A stretch of DNA of 64,000 bases, from positions 1-64,000 of the forward strand of contig NZ_BSND01000005.1 in assembly GCF_030159795.1 (NCBI RefSeq), written 5' to 3'. The stretch comes from Methylophaga thalassica (lineage in GTDB: Bacteria; Pseudomonadota; Gammaproteobacteria; Nitrosococcales; Methylophagaceae). The notes beneath the pieces are model-generated. The model saw only the letters and a program-made list of their open reading frames with translations. It ran no database searches and had not been told where the DNA came from. The position numbers and the translations under genes were made by a program. Of the stretch, positions 29,144 to 38,099 are shown one piece after another. The first letter of the stretch is position 1, and every line of letters starts with the position of its first letter.

Positions 29144-30202
29144 TTAAAATAGCTCGATATCACCGTGCACGACTTGTGATACTGGTTTGACTTTACCTTC
29201 TCTCAGTAAGCGGCTGTAGCTGTGAACCTGGTTTCTGCCATTGCCTTTAGCATAGTAGAGAGCTTCATCAGCTTCACCAATGACGTCTGACGGTGAAGGT
29301 TGAGCAAAAACCTCAACAAAACCAATACTAATGGTCACTTGATTTATTTGAGGAAAGTCATGGGCTGCTACCATTTCCCTGATACGCTCAAATGTTCGCA
29401 TAGCATCTTCTTCATCTGGCGCTTTTAGAACGACTACAAACTCTTCACCACCATAGCGATACACAAGGTCATCGTCTCTGATAACACCAGATTTCATCAA
29501 CCGCGCTACCAGAATAATGACTTCATCACCATATAGATGACCGAAATTATCATTGATGGTTTTAAAATTATCGATATCAATAACACCCAGCCAATACTTC
29601 ACAGAAAAAGTTCGACGACGTGAATCGTTTGGAGATGTCAGCTGCTCACTGAAGTGTGAGCCTTGTCGTACCAGTATTTTGGTAATTTCATTATCAAGAG
29701 TTTCACGGTTGAACAAACCAGTAAGTTTGTCTTTCTGTGTTTTTTCAATCAATGCTAGATAATTAGAATAGACTCTGAGTATTCCGTAAATTAATCTCTG
29801 ATCACCATTTGAAGGAACGAGATCAGTTGAGATGAGTAGCACAGCGAAAATAACACCATTTGCATCGAAAGCAGGATAGACCACATTCCACTTACCATTT
29901 TCTGTGGAGGTCAGTTCCACATCCGCATTTTTGATGGCTTTGAAAATAGTCTCACTGAGGTCAGATTGCTCAGTCATTAATCTCGGGTTTTCATCGCTTG
30001 AAACAATAACACCATTCACACAGAAAGCTAACAAGCTTAACTCATGAGCACCACTGTTTTCTCTAACACGAAATAATCTCAGGTCCTGAGATGGGAAAAG
30101 TTCATTGAGCGTTTTTAGGAGGCTTTTTTCAAGTACATGCCGGTCATGATAGCTGGTAATTTCTGCAAGATTATCTATGATCCTTATACTGTTATGATTC
30201 AT
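29144..30202 (-). CDS. Diguanylate cyclase with N-terminal GAF-like sensor
   Basis: A predicted c-di-GMP synthase of 352 residues. The N-terminal half looks like a GAF-type sensor domain with no membrane segment, and the C-terminal GGDEF domain has an intact active site GGEEF and an RDDD (RxxD) product-inhibition site five residues before it. The reading frame is open to a GTG at 30253, but ATG 30202 is preferred, with AAGG 9 bases upstream. No ligand can be named. Transcribed with coq7 and separated from cheV by 153 bases. Confidence 0.88.
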   Translation of the reverse strand: MNHNSIRIIDNLAEITSYHDRHVLEKSLLKTLNELFPSQDLRLFRVRENSGAHELSLLAFCVNGVIVSSDENPRLMTEQSDLSETIFKAIKNADVELTSTENGKWNVVYPAFDANGVIFAVLLISTDLVPSNGDQRLIYGILRVYSNYLALIEKTQKDKLTGLFNRETLDNEITKILVRQGSHFSEQLTSPNDSRRRTFSVKYWLGVIDIDNFKTINDNFGHLYGDEVIILVARLMKSGVIRDDDLVYRYGGEEFVVVLKAPDEEDAMRTFERIREMVAAHDFPQINQVTISIGFVEVFAQPSPSDVIGEADEALYYAKGNGRNQVHSYSRLLREGKVKPVSQVVHGDIELF

Positions 30203-30355
30203 TGCCACATGCCTTGTATGCTCACAGATTAAGGTAACGTTGAGCACGCTCACTTAATGTCCAGTATGAAATATCCATACTCAATCGGACAAAATATACT
30301 TTTTCCGTATTTAAATCAATGCTTAGAGCTTGATTTTGGCGACTTGGGCCTTGGT

Positions 30356-31303
30356 TTATCTCTCTAGATACCTAAAGAGTGTATCCGCTAAGTCACGTGG
30401 CTGGAATTTCGAGACATAGTCATCAGCACCAGCACCAACCCCCATTGCTTTGTTTGCTTTTGCCGTCAGGGAAGAGTGCATTATTACAGGTAAATTTGAC
30501 ATTCTAGGGTCTGATTTTATTTTTTGTGTTAGCACATAACCATCCATTTCAGGCATTTCAACATCTGTCAGGACCATTTGGATTTCAGATGTAATATCCC
30601 GCCCTTCCTGTTCACATTGTGCAGCAATCTTATTCAGCATTTTCCATGCTTCAGCACCATTTACTGTACCAATATGTTCTACACCCATAACATCTAGAGT
30701 TTTAGTAATCTGCTTGCGTGCAATGTTTGAATCATCAGCAAAAAGCAATCGATAATGACCTTTTTTGTCGACTTGTCGAATACCATCAAACACCGTTTCG
30801 TCGTAGAAGTCACCGGCATCAGCCAGCACTTTTTCGACGTCCATAATCATGACCAGTCGCTTATCGTTCAATTCTGCAACAGCTGTGACTAAACCACCCA
30901 TGCGTTGAGAAATAAGTTGTGGTGGTTCTTTAACTTGTTCCCAATTAAGGCGTTGAATCGTATCTACAGAGCTGACCAAGAATCCCTGAACATGCGTGTT
31001 ATATTCAGTGATCATTAAAATTCGTGGCTTATCTTTAGATCTTAGTTTGCAAAACTTTTGCAGGTTGATGATAGGTACCATATCACCACGAAGACTGACA
31101 AAGCCCTCAACTCCATCGGGCATTTCCGGCGCTGTTGTTATCTCAGGAATATTCAATACTTCCCTGACTTTAAAAACATTGATTCCAAACAGTTCATTTC
31201 TTCCTGTTTCATCACTTGTACCTAAACTGAACAACAAAACCTCAAGGTGATTTGTACCAGCTAGTTTGGTGCGCTCGTCGATGGAGTCAATAAATGTGGC
31301 CAT
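30356..31303 (-). CDS. cheV: Chemotaxis coupling protein CheV (CheW-REC)
   Basis: A 315-residue cytoplasmic adaptor. An N-terminal CheW domain (about 20-165; NELFGINVFKVREVLNIPEIT) binds chemoreceptors and CheA, and a C-terminal receiver domain (about 185-315) has its phospho-acceptor Asp in QMVLTDVEMPEMDG. CheV proteins tune receptor arrays, often for receptors sensing energy or metabolism. No cheA, cheY or flagellar gene is nearby. Confidence 0.93.
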   Translation of the reverse strand: MATFIDSIDERTKLAGTNHLEVLLFSLGTSDETGRNELFGINVFKVREVLNIPEITTAPEMPDGVEGFVSLRGDMVPIINLQKFCKLRSKDKPRILMITEYNTHVQGFLVSSVDTIQRLNWEQVKEPPQLISQRMGGLVTAVAELNDKRLVMIMDVEKVLADAGDFYDETVFDGIRQVDKKGHYRLLFADDSNIARKQITKTLDVMGVEHIGTVNGAEAWKMLNKIAAQCEQEGRDITSEIQMVLTDVEMPEMDGYVLTQKIKSDPRMSNLPVIMHSSLTAKANKAMGVGAGADDYVSKFQPRDLADTLFRYLER

Positions 31304-31675
31304 ATGAATTCTCGCAAAACTTCAGATAAATTAACGTGAATATGTCTAAAAATAATAGCGGACATTAGCACGAAAGCTTGAGCAGAGTTAGCCACATTAT
31401 CTGAAAATTTATCGGGTGTGCTAACAAGCAGCAATTAAATCATGAAGTTATGTTAGCTACCAGAGAAAAATTATTCATCTATCAAGAAGACGTTTTTGCT
31501 GGAAGCAATACACGGAGCTGCAGATATAGGATGCACGAACAGAATTGACTGGCAGTAAAATTAGATGATTGTTAGAGTAGGACACTAAAGTCGTTTAAAG
31601 ATTGTTCAATAATGACTTTAGAAATAGAATACAATTGAAAATCGAGATATATACAGCAAAAGAATGCTGTCGGAA
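31304..31675. other. 372-bp intergenic region, upstream of cheV
   Basis: No credible gene is seen. It must hold the cheV promoter, which I could not place. Two small inverted repeats are present: TTCAGATAA (31321-31329) with TTATCTGAA (31397-31405), and CTAAAGTC (31585-31592) with GACTTTAG (31614-31621). The tail of tRNA-Leu with a weak hairpin terminator (ACAGCA/TGCTGT at 31653-31670) fills the right end. Confidence 0.5.
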
Positions 31676-31762
31676 TGGTGCCCAGGGGGAGACTCGAACT
31701 CCCACGTACATAAGTACACTAGCACCTGAAGCTAGCGCGTCTACCAATTCCGCCACCTGGGC
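31676..31762 (-). tRNA. tRNA-Leu (CAG anticodon)
   Basis: An 87-base gene including encoded CCA (31676-31678). Acceptor GCCCAGG pairs with CCTGGGC, the anticodon stem GCTAG/CTAGT closes the loop TTCAGGT with anticodon CAG, and a long class II variable arm (GTAC...GTAC) is present, as expected for leucine. The T arm has GTTCGAGTC. It is transcribed leftwards, away from rnr. Confidence 0.95.
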
Positions 31763-31774
31763 AACAGACGCGCA

Positions 31775-31803
31775 AAGATACAGAGTGAAACAAAAACTGT
31801 CAA
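31775..31803 (-). promoter_or_regulatory. Promoter of tRNA-Leu, overlapping the rnr start codon
   Basis: On the minus strand TTGACA (31798-31803), a 17-base spacer and TATCTT (31775-31780) are followed by a GCGCG discriminator, 13 bases before the tRNA. The -35 box shares its outermost base with the A of the rnr ATG on the other strand, so the divergent genes have physically overlapping start signals. Confidence 0.75.
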
Positions 31804-33980
31804 TGACCAATAATAACGAAAACGATCCCTTTTTCGATAGAGAAGCCGAAAAATACGACAACCCCATCCCCAGTCGTGAATTTATCTTAGACATTCTCAA
31901 ACAAAACAACACCCCATTATCGCGCAAAAACATCGCTAAACTGATTGATGTTAAAGGTGAAGATGCAAACGAAGCCCTGCGTCGTCGTCTGCGCGCAATG
32001 GAACGTGACGGCCAACTTCTTCGCAACAGAAAAGGCGCCTATGGCGTCGTGTCCAAGATGAACCTTATCAGTGGTCGCGTTATGGGCCATCCTGAAGGCT
32101 ATGGCTTTCTTATTCCTGATGAAGGCGGCGATGACCTCTTCCTGACCGAACGTGAAATGCGAATGGTGCTTCATGGTGACCGAGCTTTGGCCCGTATCAC
32201 CGGAACCGATAGAAAAGGCCGTAAAGAAGGCGCTATTGTTGAGGTAGTAAAACGCAGTAACGAGCGCATTGTCGGCCGCCTGGTGCAGGATGCCGGCATT
32301 TTTTATCTTATCCCCAATAATCGCAGAATCAGCCAAGACATTCTGATTCCACCCAGCGATTTAATGAATGCACAAGTCAATCAAATTGTTGAGGCTGAAA
32401 TTACTGAACAGCCCAACAAGCACCGTTCTCCATTAGGAAAGATAGTTAATGTACTGGGTGACCATATGGCACCGGGCATGGAAATTGATATTGCCCTCCG
32501 TGCCTTTGAATTACCACATGAATGGTCACCTCAGGCTGAGGAACAAGCGGACAATCTAGGCGAAACAATTCCTGAAGCTGCCATCGATGGCAGACTTGAC
32601 CTTCGTGATATGCCACTTGTCACTATTGATGGCGCGGATGCCAGAGATTTTGACGATGCTGTGTACGCTGAAAAACTCGAGTCAGGCAACTGGCGTTTAT
32701 GGGTGGCTATCGCCGATGTCTCACATTACGTTCTGCCGAACAGCCCGCTGGATCAGGACGCACAGGAAAGAGGCACTTCCGTCTATTTCCCAAGTCAAGT
32801 TATCCCCATGCTGCCTGAAGCACTATCTAATGGTTTGTGCTCACTGAATCCAGAAGTCGATAGACTTTGTATGGTCTGTGAAATGGAAATTGATCAGGCA
32901 GGGAAAACTGTCTCTTACCATTTCCATGAAGCCGTGATGCACTCCAAAGCCCGGTTAACGTATGACAAAGTGGCGGCGATGCTGGTTGATAATGACACAG
33001 CATTACGCGAACAATACCAACATGTATTACCTGCCATCGAAACGATGTATGACTTATATAAAGTCATGCTAGAAGCCCGTCACGAACGTGGTGCTATTGA
33101 CTTTGAGATGACAGAAACCCAATTCATTTTTGATGAAAACAGAAAGATCAAGTCAATAGAACCACGCGAGCGTAATGATGCTCACCGTCTTATTGAAGAG
33201 TTTATGATTGCAGCCAATGTCAGTGCGGCATTATTCCTGCTGGAAAGTAAACTGCCTGTTTTGTATCGCATTCACGAAACACCTTCAGAAGAAAAACTCT
33301 CTGGTCTGAGAGACTTTTTAGGTGAACTCGGTTTATTTTTAGGGGGTGGTGAAGAACCCGAACCGCGTCACTATGCCTCCTTATTAGCTACCGCGAGTAA
33401 ACGCCCTGACGGTCACTTGTTACAGACCGTGATGCTGCGAAGCATGAAGCAAGCCGTTTATAGCCCGGATAATGTGGGACACTTTGGCTTAGCGCTTGAG
33501 GCTTACGCCCACTTCACTTCACCTATTCGTCGTTACCCTGATCTCTTAGTGCATCGGGCAATTCGCCACGTTCTCAGCCAGAGAAAAGATAAAAAATGGC
33601 GTTATTCCTATGAGGAAATGGCTCAACTCGGTGAACATTGCTCAATGACCAGTCGTCGTGCTGATGAAGCCACCAGAGATGTCAGTGACTGGCTTAAATG
33701 CGAATACATGCGTGATCGTGTTGGTGAAGTTCATGACGGCGTTATAAGTGGCGTCACCGGCTTTGGCTTATTTGTCGAGCTGAGTGATATTTATATAGAA
33801 GGTTTGGTCCATGTCACCTCGCTGAAAAATGATTATTACCAGTTTGACCCGACCGGTCACCGCCTTACCGGTGAGCGAACGCGCAAAGTGTATCGATTAG
33901 GAGATACATTAAAAGTTAAAGTGGTTCGCGTCGATCTTGATGAGAAAAAAATTGATTTGGAATTAGTTGAGACGAAATAA
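31803..33980 (+). CDS. rnr: Ribonuclease R
   Basis: A processive 3'-5' exoribonuclease that degrades structured RNA and takes part in rRNA quality control and cold survival. The 725-residue protein has a helix-turn-helix-like N-terminus, two cold-shock domains, the RNB catalytic domain with TIDGADARDFDDAV, and a C-terminal S1 domain (GEVHDGVISGVTGFGLFVEL). The frame is open upstream through the antisense of tRNA-Leu, but the family N-terminus (DPFFDREAEKYDNPIPSREF) fixes the start at ATG 31803. The ribosome site is weak. Its promoter was not found and may lie within or beyond the tRNA gene. Confidence 0.97.
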   Translation: MTNNNENDPFFDREAEKYDNPIPSREFILDILKQNNTPLSRKNIAKLIDVKGEDANEALRRRLRAMERDGQLLRNRKGAYGVVSKMNLISGRVMGHPEGYGFLIPDEGGDDLFLTEREMRMVLHGDRALARITGTDRKGRKEGAIVEVVKRSNERIVGRLVQDAGIFYLIPNNRRISQDILIPPSDLMNAQVNQIVEAEITEQPNKHRSPLGKIVNVLGDHMAPGMEIDIALRAFELPHEWSPQAEEQADNLGETIPEAAIDGRLDLRDMPLVTIDGADARDFDDAVYAEKLESGNWRLWVAIADVSHYVLPNSPLDQDAQERGTSVYFPSQVIPMLPEALSNGLCSLNPEVDRLCMVCEMEIDQAGKTVSYHFHEAVMHSKARLTYDKVAAMLVDNDTALREQYQHVLPAIETMYDLYKVMLEARHERGAIDFEMTETQFIFDENRKIKSIEPRERNDAHRLIEEFMIAANVSAALFLLESKLPVLYRIHETPSEEKLSGLRDFLGELGLFLGGGEEPEPRHYASLLATASKRPDGHLLQTVMLRSMKQAVYSPDNVGHFGLALEAYAHFTSPIRRYPDLLVHRAIRHVLSQRKDKKWRYSYEEMAQLGEHCSMTSRRADEATRDVSDWLKCEYMRDRVGEVHDGVISGVTGFGLFVELSDIYIEGLVHVTSLKNDYYQFDPTGHRLTGERTRKVYRLGDTLKVKVVRVDLDEKKIDLELVETK

Positions 33981-33983
33981 TAT

Positions 33984-34017
33984 AAATGGCTGTTATGAGA
34001 AACAATAACAGCCATTT
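33984..34017 (+). terminator. Hairpin after rnr
   Basis: AAATGGCTGTTAT pairs perfectly with ATAACAGCCATTT (13 bp) around an 8-base loop, 3 bases after the rnr stop, followed by GTTTCG. A long stem with a modest U tail. Confidence 0.7.
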
Positions 34018-34075
34018 GTTTCGATATCAGACGAGTAAGACATCGTGTTATTTTGCATCTAAACAGAGATTTTCC

Positions 34076-34103
34076 TTGACCAGAAAAATAATCACAGTAG
34101 AAT
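34076..34103 (+). promoter_or_regulatory. Promoter upstream of tRNA-His
   Basis: TTGACC (34076-34081) and TAGAAT (34098-34103) are 16 bases apart and lie about 57 bases before the tRNA. Good agreement with sigma-70 consensus. Confidence 0.6.
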
Positions 34104-34159
34104 TATCGTCTTTCTTGAGGTCGGCATCCTAAGTCATCCACACCTCAAACAAGAATAAT

Positions 34160-34236
34160 GGTGAGTGTAGCTCAGTTGGTAGAGTCCCGGATTGTGATTC
34201 CGGTTGTCGTGGGTTCGAGCCCCATCACTCACCCCA
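34160..34236 (+). tRNA. tRNA-His (GTG anticodon)
   Basis: A 77-base gene with encoded CCA. The extra 5' G (position -1) pairs with C73, the identity mark of tRNA-His. Acceptor GTGAGTG pairs with CACTCAC and the anticodon stem CCGGA/TCCGG holds GTG. Confidence 0.95.
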
Positions 34237-34387
34237 CCTTCCCCCCAAACTCCAAATAAATAGCCGATAAATAACGTAACGTTTATCTATGTCGCGCTTC
34301 TCACAGCATCCAACTTTTTATTAAAAAATTTTCATCATTTTGAAACAATGACTTGCATGAAAACTCAAAATTAATCTCGATTTTGGC

Positions 34388-34416
34388 TTGCAAGCTCGGA
34401 AATGCCTCCGTATAAT
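34388..34416 (+). promoter_or_regulatory. Promoter of tRNA-Thr
   Basis: TTGCAA (34388-34393), a 17-base spacer and consensus TATAAT (34411-34416) followed by GCGC, 13 bases before the tRNA. It gives tRNA-Thr its own start apart from tRNA-His. Confidence 0.75.
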
Positions 34417-34429
34417 GCGCTTTTTCATT

Positions 34430-34505
34430 GCCGGTGTAGCTCAGTTGGTAGAGCAGCTGATTTGTAATCAGCGGGTCGTAGGTTCAAGTCCTATCTCCGG
34501 CTCCA
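34430..34505 (+). tRNA. tRNA-Thr (TGT anticodon)
   Basis: A 76-base gene with encoded CCA (34503-34505). The anticodon stem GCTGA/TCAGC closes TTTGTAA with anticodon TGT, and the D and T arms are standard. The acceptor stem has a T-T mismatch at pair 6-67 as read here. Confidence 0.95.
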
Positions 34506-34517
34506 GAATAAAAAAAA

Positions 34518-34546
34518 GCCTCGCTATCTTAGCGAGGCTTTTTTTT
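34518..34546 (+). terminator. Intrinsic terminator of tRNA-Thr
   Basis: GCCTCGCTA pairs with TAGCGAGGC (9 bp) around TCT and is followed by eight T. A textbook rho-independent terminator, 12 bases after the tRNA. Confidence 0.92.
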
Positions 34547-34736
34547 GCCTAGAATAACTATAAAGCGCTCCCGTCGTATTTTAAGCCCCCCGATATCCCC
34601 CACTATTTTTCATATGGTGAACTCGATCTCAAAGTTTTTCTAAATTAACCATTTCAAGTACCGCTAAATAAATGTGTTATCTGGATGCAGCTAACTTAAA
34701 TATTTATAAAAAACAGACTTGAATAGGTTCTTAATG

Positions 34737-37700
34737 TACAGCCTTGATAATTTCTTTGTTACATCAGCGCCACAGCAATCACTCATTGTTGGTTCATATG
34801 ACTTATTTCTCGTCATACTTTCAATCATTTTGGCAACAACAGCGTCTTTCGTAGCCTTACATTTTGCTTCAATGACAAAAGTGATACAAAACAATCACCA
34901 CCGTCATATTGCCATTATCGCTGGTGCCAGCATTTTCGCTGGGGGCGTCTGGAGTATGCACTTTGTTGGTATGTTAGCTTATGAGATGTCTGAACAAGCG
35001 ACATACAATATTCCTCTGACACTTATCTCAATTCTACCAAGTTTGATTGCCTCATATATCACTCTGAGAATGCTAGTCAATCCTGCAATGACCTTGTGGC
35101 AACTGATTATCAGTAGTTTGTCAGTAGGTGCAGGTATCGGAATGATGCATTACGTCGGAATGGAAGCAATGGAAATGGATGCTGATCTACGTTATGTGCC
35201 AAGTTGGTTCTTTGCATCAATTATTGTTGCTGTTGTCTTAGCTTTTATCGCGCTATCTGCTCGTCATTATCTTACAAAATTTTGGAAACAGCACTCTGTT
35301 CATCTTATCAACATAATAAGTGCCCTGGTTATGGGCCTTGCCATTTCAGGAATGCACTACACAGGCATGGCAGCAGCACGATTTATTATGAGCGATGATA
35401 CTCTGATGCCGCATCGTATCACCGAAGATCATGTTCAACTGTCTTATGTGATTACCTCTATCACATTATTGCTTATCGCTTTAGCAATCACTATTGCCTC
35501 TCAGCTCAGATACCGTCAGTTACTTACAGAAAAAACCATCAGTGAGCTACGCCTGAAAACAACACTTGAAACAGCAGTTGACGGCATCATCACTATAGAT
35601 GAAAAAGGTACCATCCAAGACTTTAATCCTTCAGCGTCAGCTATCTTTGGCTGGAAAAATACAGAAATTATCGGCAGACCTTTCTTTGTTCTAGTACCTG
35701 ATGATGCTAAACATGAATACCAGGAGTATTTATTCAATTTTCATAACACGGGGAAAACTCAACTTACTGGCCAAGCGAGAGAAGTCTTTGCTAGACATAA
35801 GGATGGTCATACATTTCCAATCCGACTAGGCGTTGGTCGTGTTGAAGTTAAAGATGTTGGCTCTATGTTTGTTGGTTTTGCTACCGATATCTCTCAACGA
35901 TGGGAAATTGAAGAAAAGCTACGTAAGAGCGAAGAGCAATATAGCTCATTAATTAGAAATATTCCTGGCGCCAGTTTTCGTTGTTTGCTGGATGAACACT
36001 GGTCGGTCATTTTTGTCAGCGATGCCATTTTTGATATGACAGGCTGGGCTGCTGAAGACTTTTATAAGAAGCGAATTCATCTCTCAGAACTGATTCACCA
36101 CGATGATGTGGATTTAACCAATGATGCTGTTCAATCAGCACTTGAAAGTAAAACCAGTTACTCAGTTGAGTTTCGCTGGAAACACAGAGATGGCCACTAT
36201 ATCTGGGTATTTGAAAAAGGCTCTATTATTTACGAGAACGACCAACCCGTTTGGATAGATGGGTTGATTCTGGATATTACACACCGCATAGAGATGGAAG
36301 ACGATCTTCGTCAGGCGAAAGAGAGAGCTGAACTTTCAGCAGAGAGTAAAGCCAGATTCATGGCGAATATGAGTCATGAAATAAGAACACCGATGAATGC
36401 CATCATCGGTTTTTCAGATCTGCTTCTTGATGCCAAAGATATCAGTGGCAATAATAAAAAACATCTGCAAACCATTAGCCAATCAGCCCGATCATTGCTT
36501 CACCTGTTAAATGATATTCTCGACAGTGCCAAACTAGAAAAGAATAAACTCGAACTCGAAGAATCCACATTCGATTTAACCAGGCTGATTGATTCGGTCA
36601 TTTCAACATTATGGCTTCAAGCAAAAAATAAGAACCTATACCTTAACTGCAGCATACCTGACGATATTCATACCACGTATTTGGGAGATGAAAACAGAAT
36701 TAGGCAAGTGCTATACAACATTATCGGTAATGCCGTTAAGTTTACTGAAAATGGTGGTGTCACTGTCTCGGTATTCCCTATTGCTGAGTCCACTCTTCGT
36801 TTTACCGTTGAAGACACTGGTATTGGGATGGATGAAGCCATACTGAATACGATTTTCGAACCCTTCGCTCAGGCCGATGCTTCAATGAGCCGTCGCTTTG
36901 GTGGAACCGGACTCGGTACGACAATTTCCAAACAGTTAGTAGATTTAATGGGAGGAGAATTAAATGCCAGCAGCGAGGCGGGTATTGGTAGTACATTTTT
37001 CTTTGATCTACCGCTGCAAAAGACTGATGACATCATTGATACGACATTAGAGAATCAATCGCTCTCGATTCCACCCAAAACAGTCTTAATTGCTGATGAT
37101 ATCTCTCAAAATTTGACTTTACTATCACTTTTACTTGAGCGACAAAATCATACTGTTATTACTGCTGTAAATGGTGAAGATGCATTTCATCAATACATCA
37201 CAAATAAACCTGACATTATTCTGATGGATTTACAAATGCCAGTGATGGATGGATTTACAGCTACCAGAAAAATTCGCGAATATGAGTCAGCTCAGCGACT
37301 TCAACCGATACCTGTAGTGGCTTTAACCGCAAGTGTATTATCTGAAGATCGTCTTCAAGCGGCTAATGCCGGCATGAATGGCTTTTCCCATAAACCTATT
37401 GATATTCAGCTGCTCACTGCTGAAATGGCACGAGTTCTCGGTATTGAGCCAGACTTCATCTCAATAGCTCCTGAAAAACATCATATCGATGAAAATAAGT
37501 TCACACAGATTAGTACTGATAAAGCATTAACCTTATGGGGCAGCTACTCTGTTTATTTAGCTGAATTAGCACGTTTTATAAAAGAATATAGCGATGTCAG
37601 CAAACAGTTAGCAGAGTTGAATGAAACATCGAATTACAGTGAACTGAAAAAGCTGGCACATAAGCTCAAAGGTGTGTCAGGAAACCTGGGCCTTATGAAA

Positions 37701-38099
37701 ATCCATCAATCAACTTCTTTGATAGAAAATAAGTCAAATAATGAAAATAAAGTCGAAATAGCGGCGGAGATTGCTAAGCTCGACAAGGCGTTTTCCACGT
37801 TATCAAAAGAGGAAAAACGGATAAAAGCCTCACTGGCTGACTCAGACAGTGATACAACATTAACATCACCAGTCCTCCTTGGTCATGACAGTGTATTGGC
37901 TCTCGTCGACGAACTTATCGAGCTTAGCGAGCATGGAGAGCTTAACGAAGATAAAGTAGATGAGCTGGTAAATGGGGTTGAAGCCGACTTACATCGACTT
38001 GCTCTAGACATTAAAAAGTCTGTGCTCGACTTTGACTTTTTGGTCGCCCAAAAACACTTATCCGCTATCAAGCAACATATAACGAAGATGAACGCATGA
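34737..38099 (+). CDS. Hybrid sensor histidine kinase with MHYT, PAS, REC and Hpt domains
   Basis: A 1120-residue inner-membrane phosphorelay kinase. The N-terminal seven-helix MHYT domain (about 20-255) has three M-H-x-x-G-M repeats (MHFVGM near 74, MHYVGM, MHYTGM), proposed in this family to bind copper and sense diatomic gases. Two PAS domains follow (about 265-530), then HisKA with H547, HATPase (DTGIGMD, GGTGLGTTIS), a receiver with D831 and an Hpt domain with H975. ATG 34737 is chosen over a TTG six codons earlier. The next gene, an HD-GYP regulator, overlaps by 4 bases and is the likely relay target. Confidence 0.93.
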   Translation, partial: YSLDNFFVTSAPQQSLIVGSYDLFLVILSIILATTASFVALHFASMTKVIQNNHHRHIAIIAGASIFAGGVWSMHFVGMLAYEMSEQATYNIPLTLISILPSLIASYITLRMLVNPAMTLWQLIISSLSVGAGIGMMHYVGMEAMEMDADLRYVPSWFFASIIVAVVLAFIALSARHYLTKFWKQHSVHLINIISALVMGLAISGMHYTGMAAARFIMSDDTLMPHRITEDHVQLSYVITSITLLLIALAITIASQLRYRQLLTEKTISELRLKTTLETAVDGIITIDEKGTIQDFNPSASAIFGWKNTEIIGRPFFVLVPDDAKHEYQEYLFNFHNTGKTQLTGQAREVFARHKDGHTFPIRLGVGRVEVKDVGSMFVGFATDISQRWEIEEKLRKSEEQYSSLIRNIPGASFRCLLDEHWSVIFVSDAIFDMTGWAAEDFYKKRIHLSELIHHDDVDLTNDAVQSALESKTSYSVEFRWKHRDGHYIWVFEKGSIIYENDQPVWIDGLILDITHRIEMEDDLRQAKERAELSAESKARFMANMSHEIRTPMNAIIGFSDLLLDAKDISGNNKKHLQTISQSARSLLHLLNDILDSAKLEKNKLELEESTFDLTRLIDSVISTLWLQAKNKNLYLNCSIPDDIHTTYLGDENRIRQVLYNIIGNAVKFTENGGVTVSVFPIAESTLRFTVEDTGIGMDEAILNTIFEPFAQADASMSRRFGGTGLGTTISKQLVDLMGGELNASSEAGIGSTFFFDLPLQKTDDIIDTTLENQSLSIPPKTVLIADDISQNLTLLSLLLERQNHTVITAVNGEDAFHQYITNKPDIILMDLQMPVMDGFTATRKIREYESAQRLQPIPVVALTASVLSEDRLQAANAGMNGFSHKPIDIQLLTAEMARVLGIEPDFISIAPEKHHIDENKFTQISTDKALTLWGSYSVYLAELARFIKEYSDVSKQLAELNETSNYSELKKLAHKLKGVSGNLGLMKIHQSTSLIENKSNNENKVEIAAEIAKLDKAFSTLSKEEKRIKASLADSDSDTTLTSPVLLGHDSVLALVDELIELSEHGELNEDKVDELVNGVEADLHRLALDIKKSVLDFDFLVAQKHLSAIKQHITKMNA

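Noticed and set aside
31602-31802. 67-codon N-terminal extension of rnr
   Set aside because: The frame is open only because it crosses the antisense of tRNA-Leu. Family N-terminus similarity begins just after ATG 31803.
35516-38071. Minus-strand open frames antisense to the hybrid kinase
   Set aside because: Composition and position are explained by the long conserved coding sequence on the plus strand.
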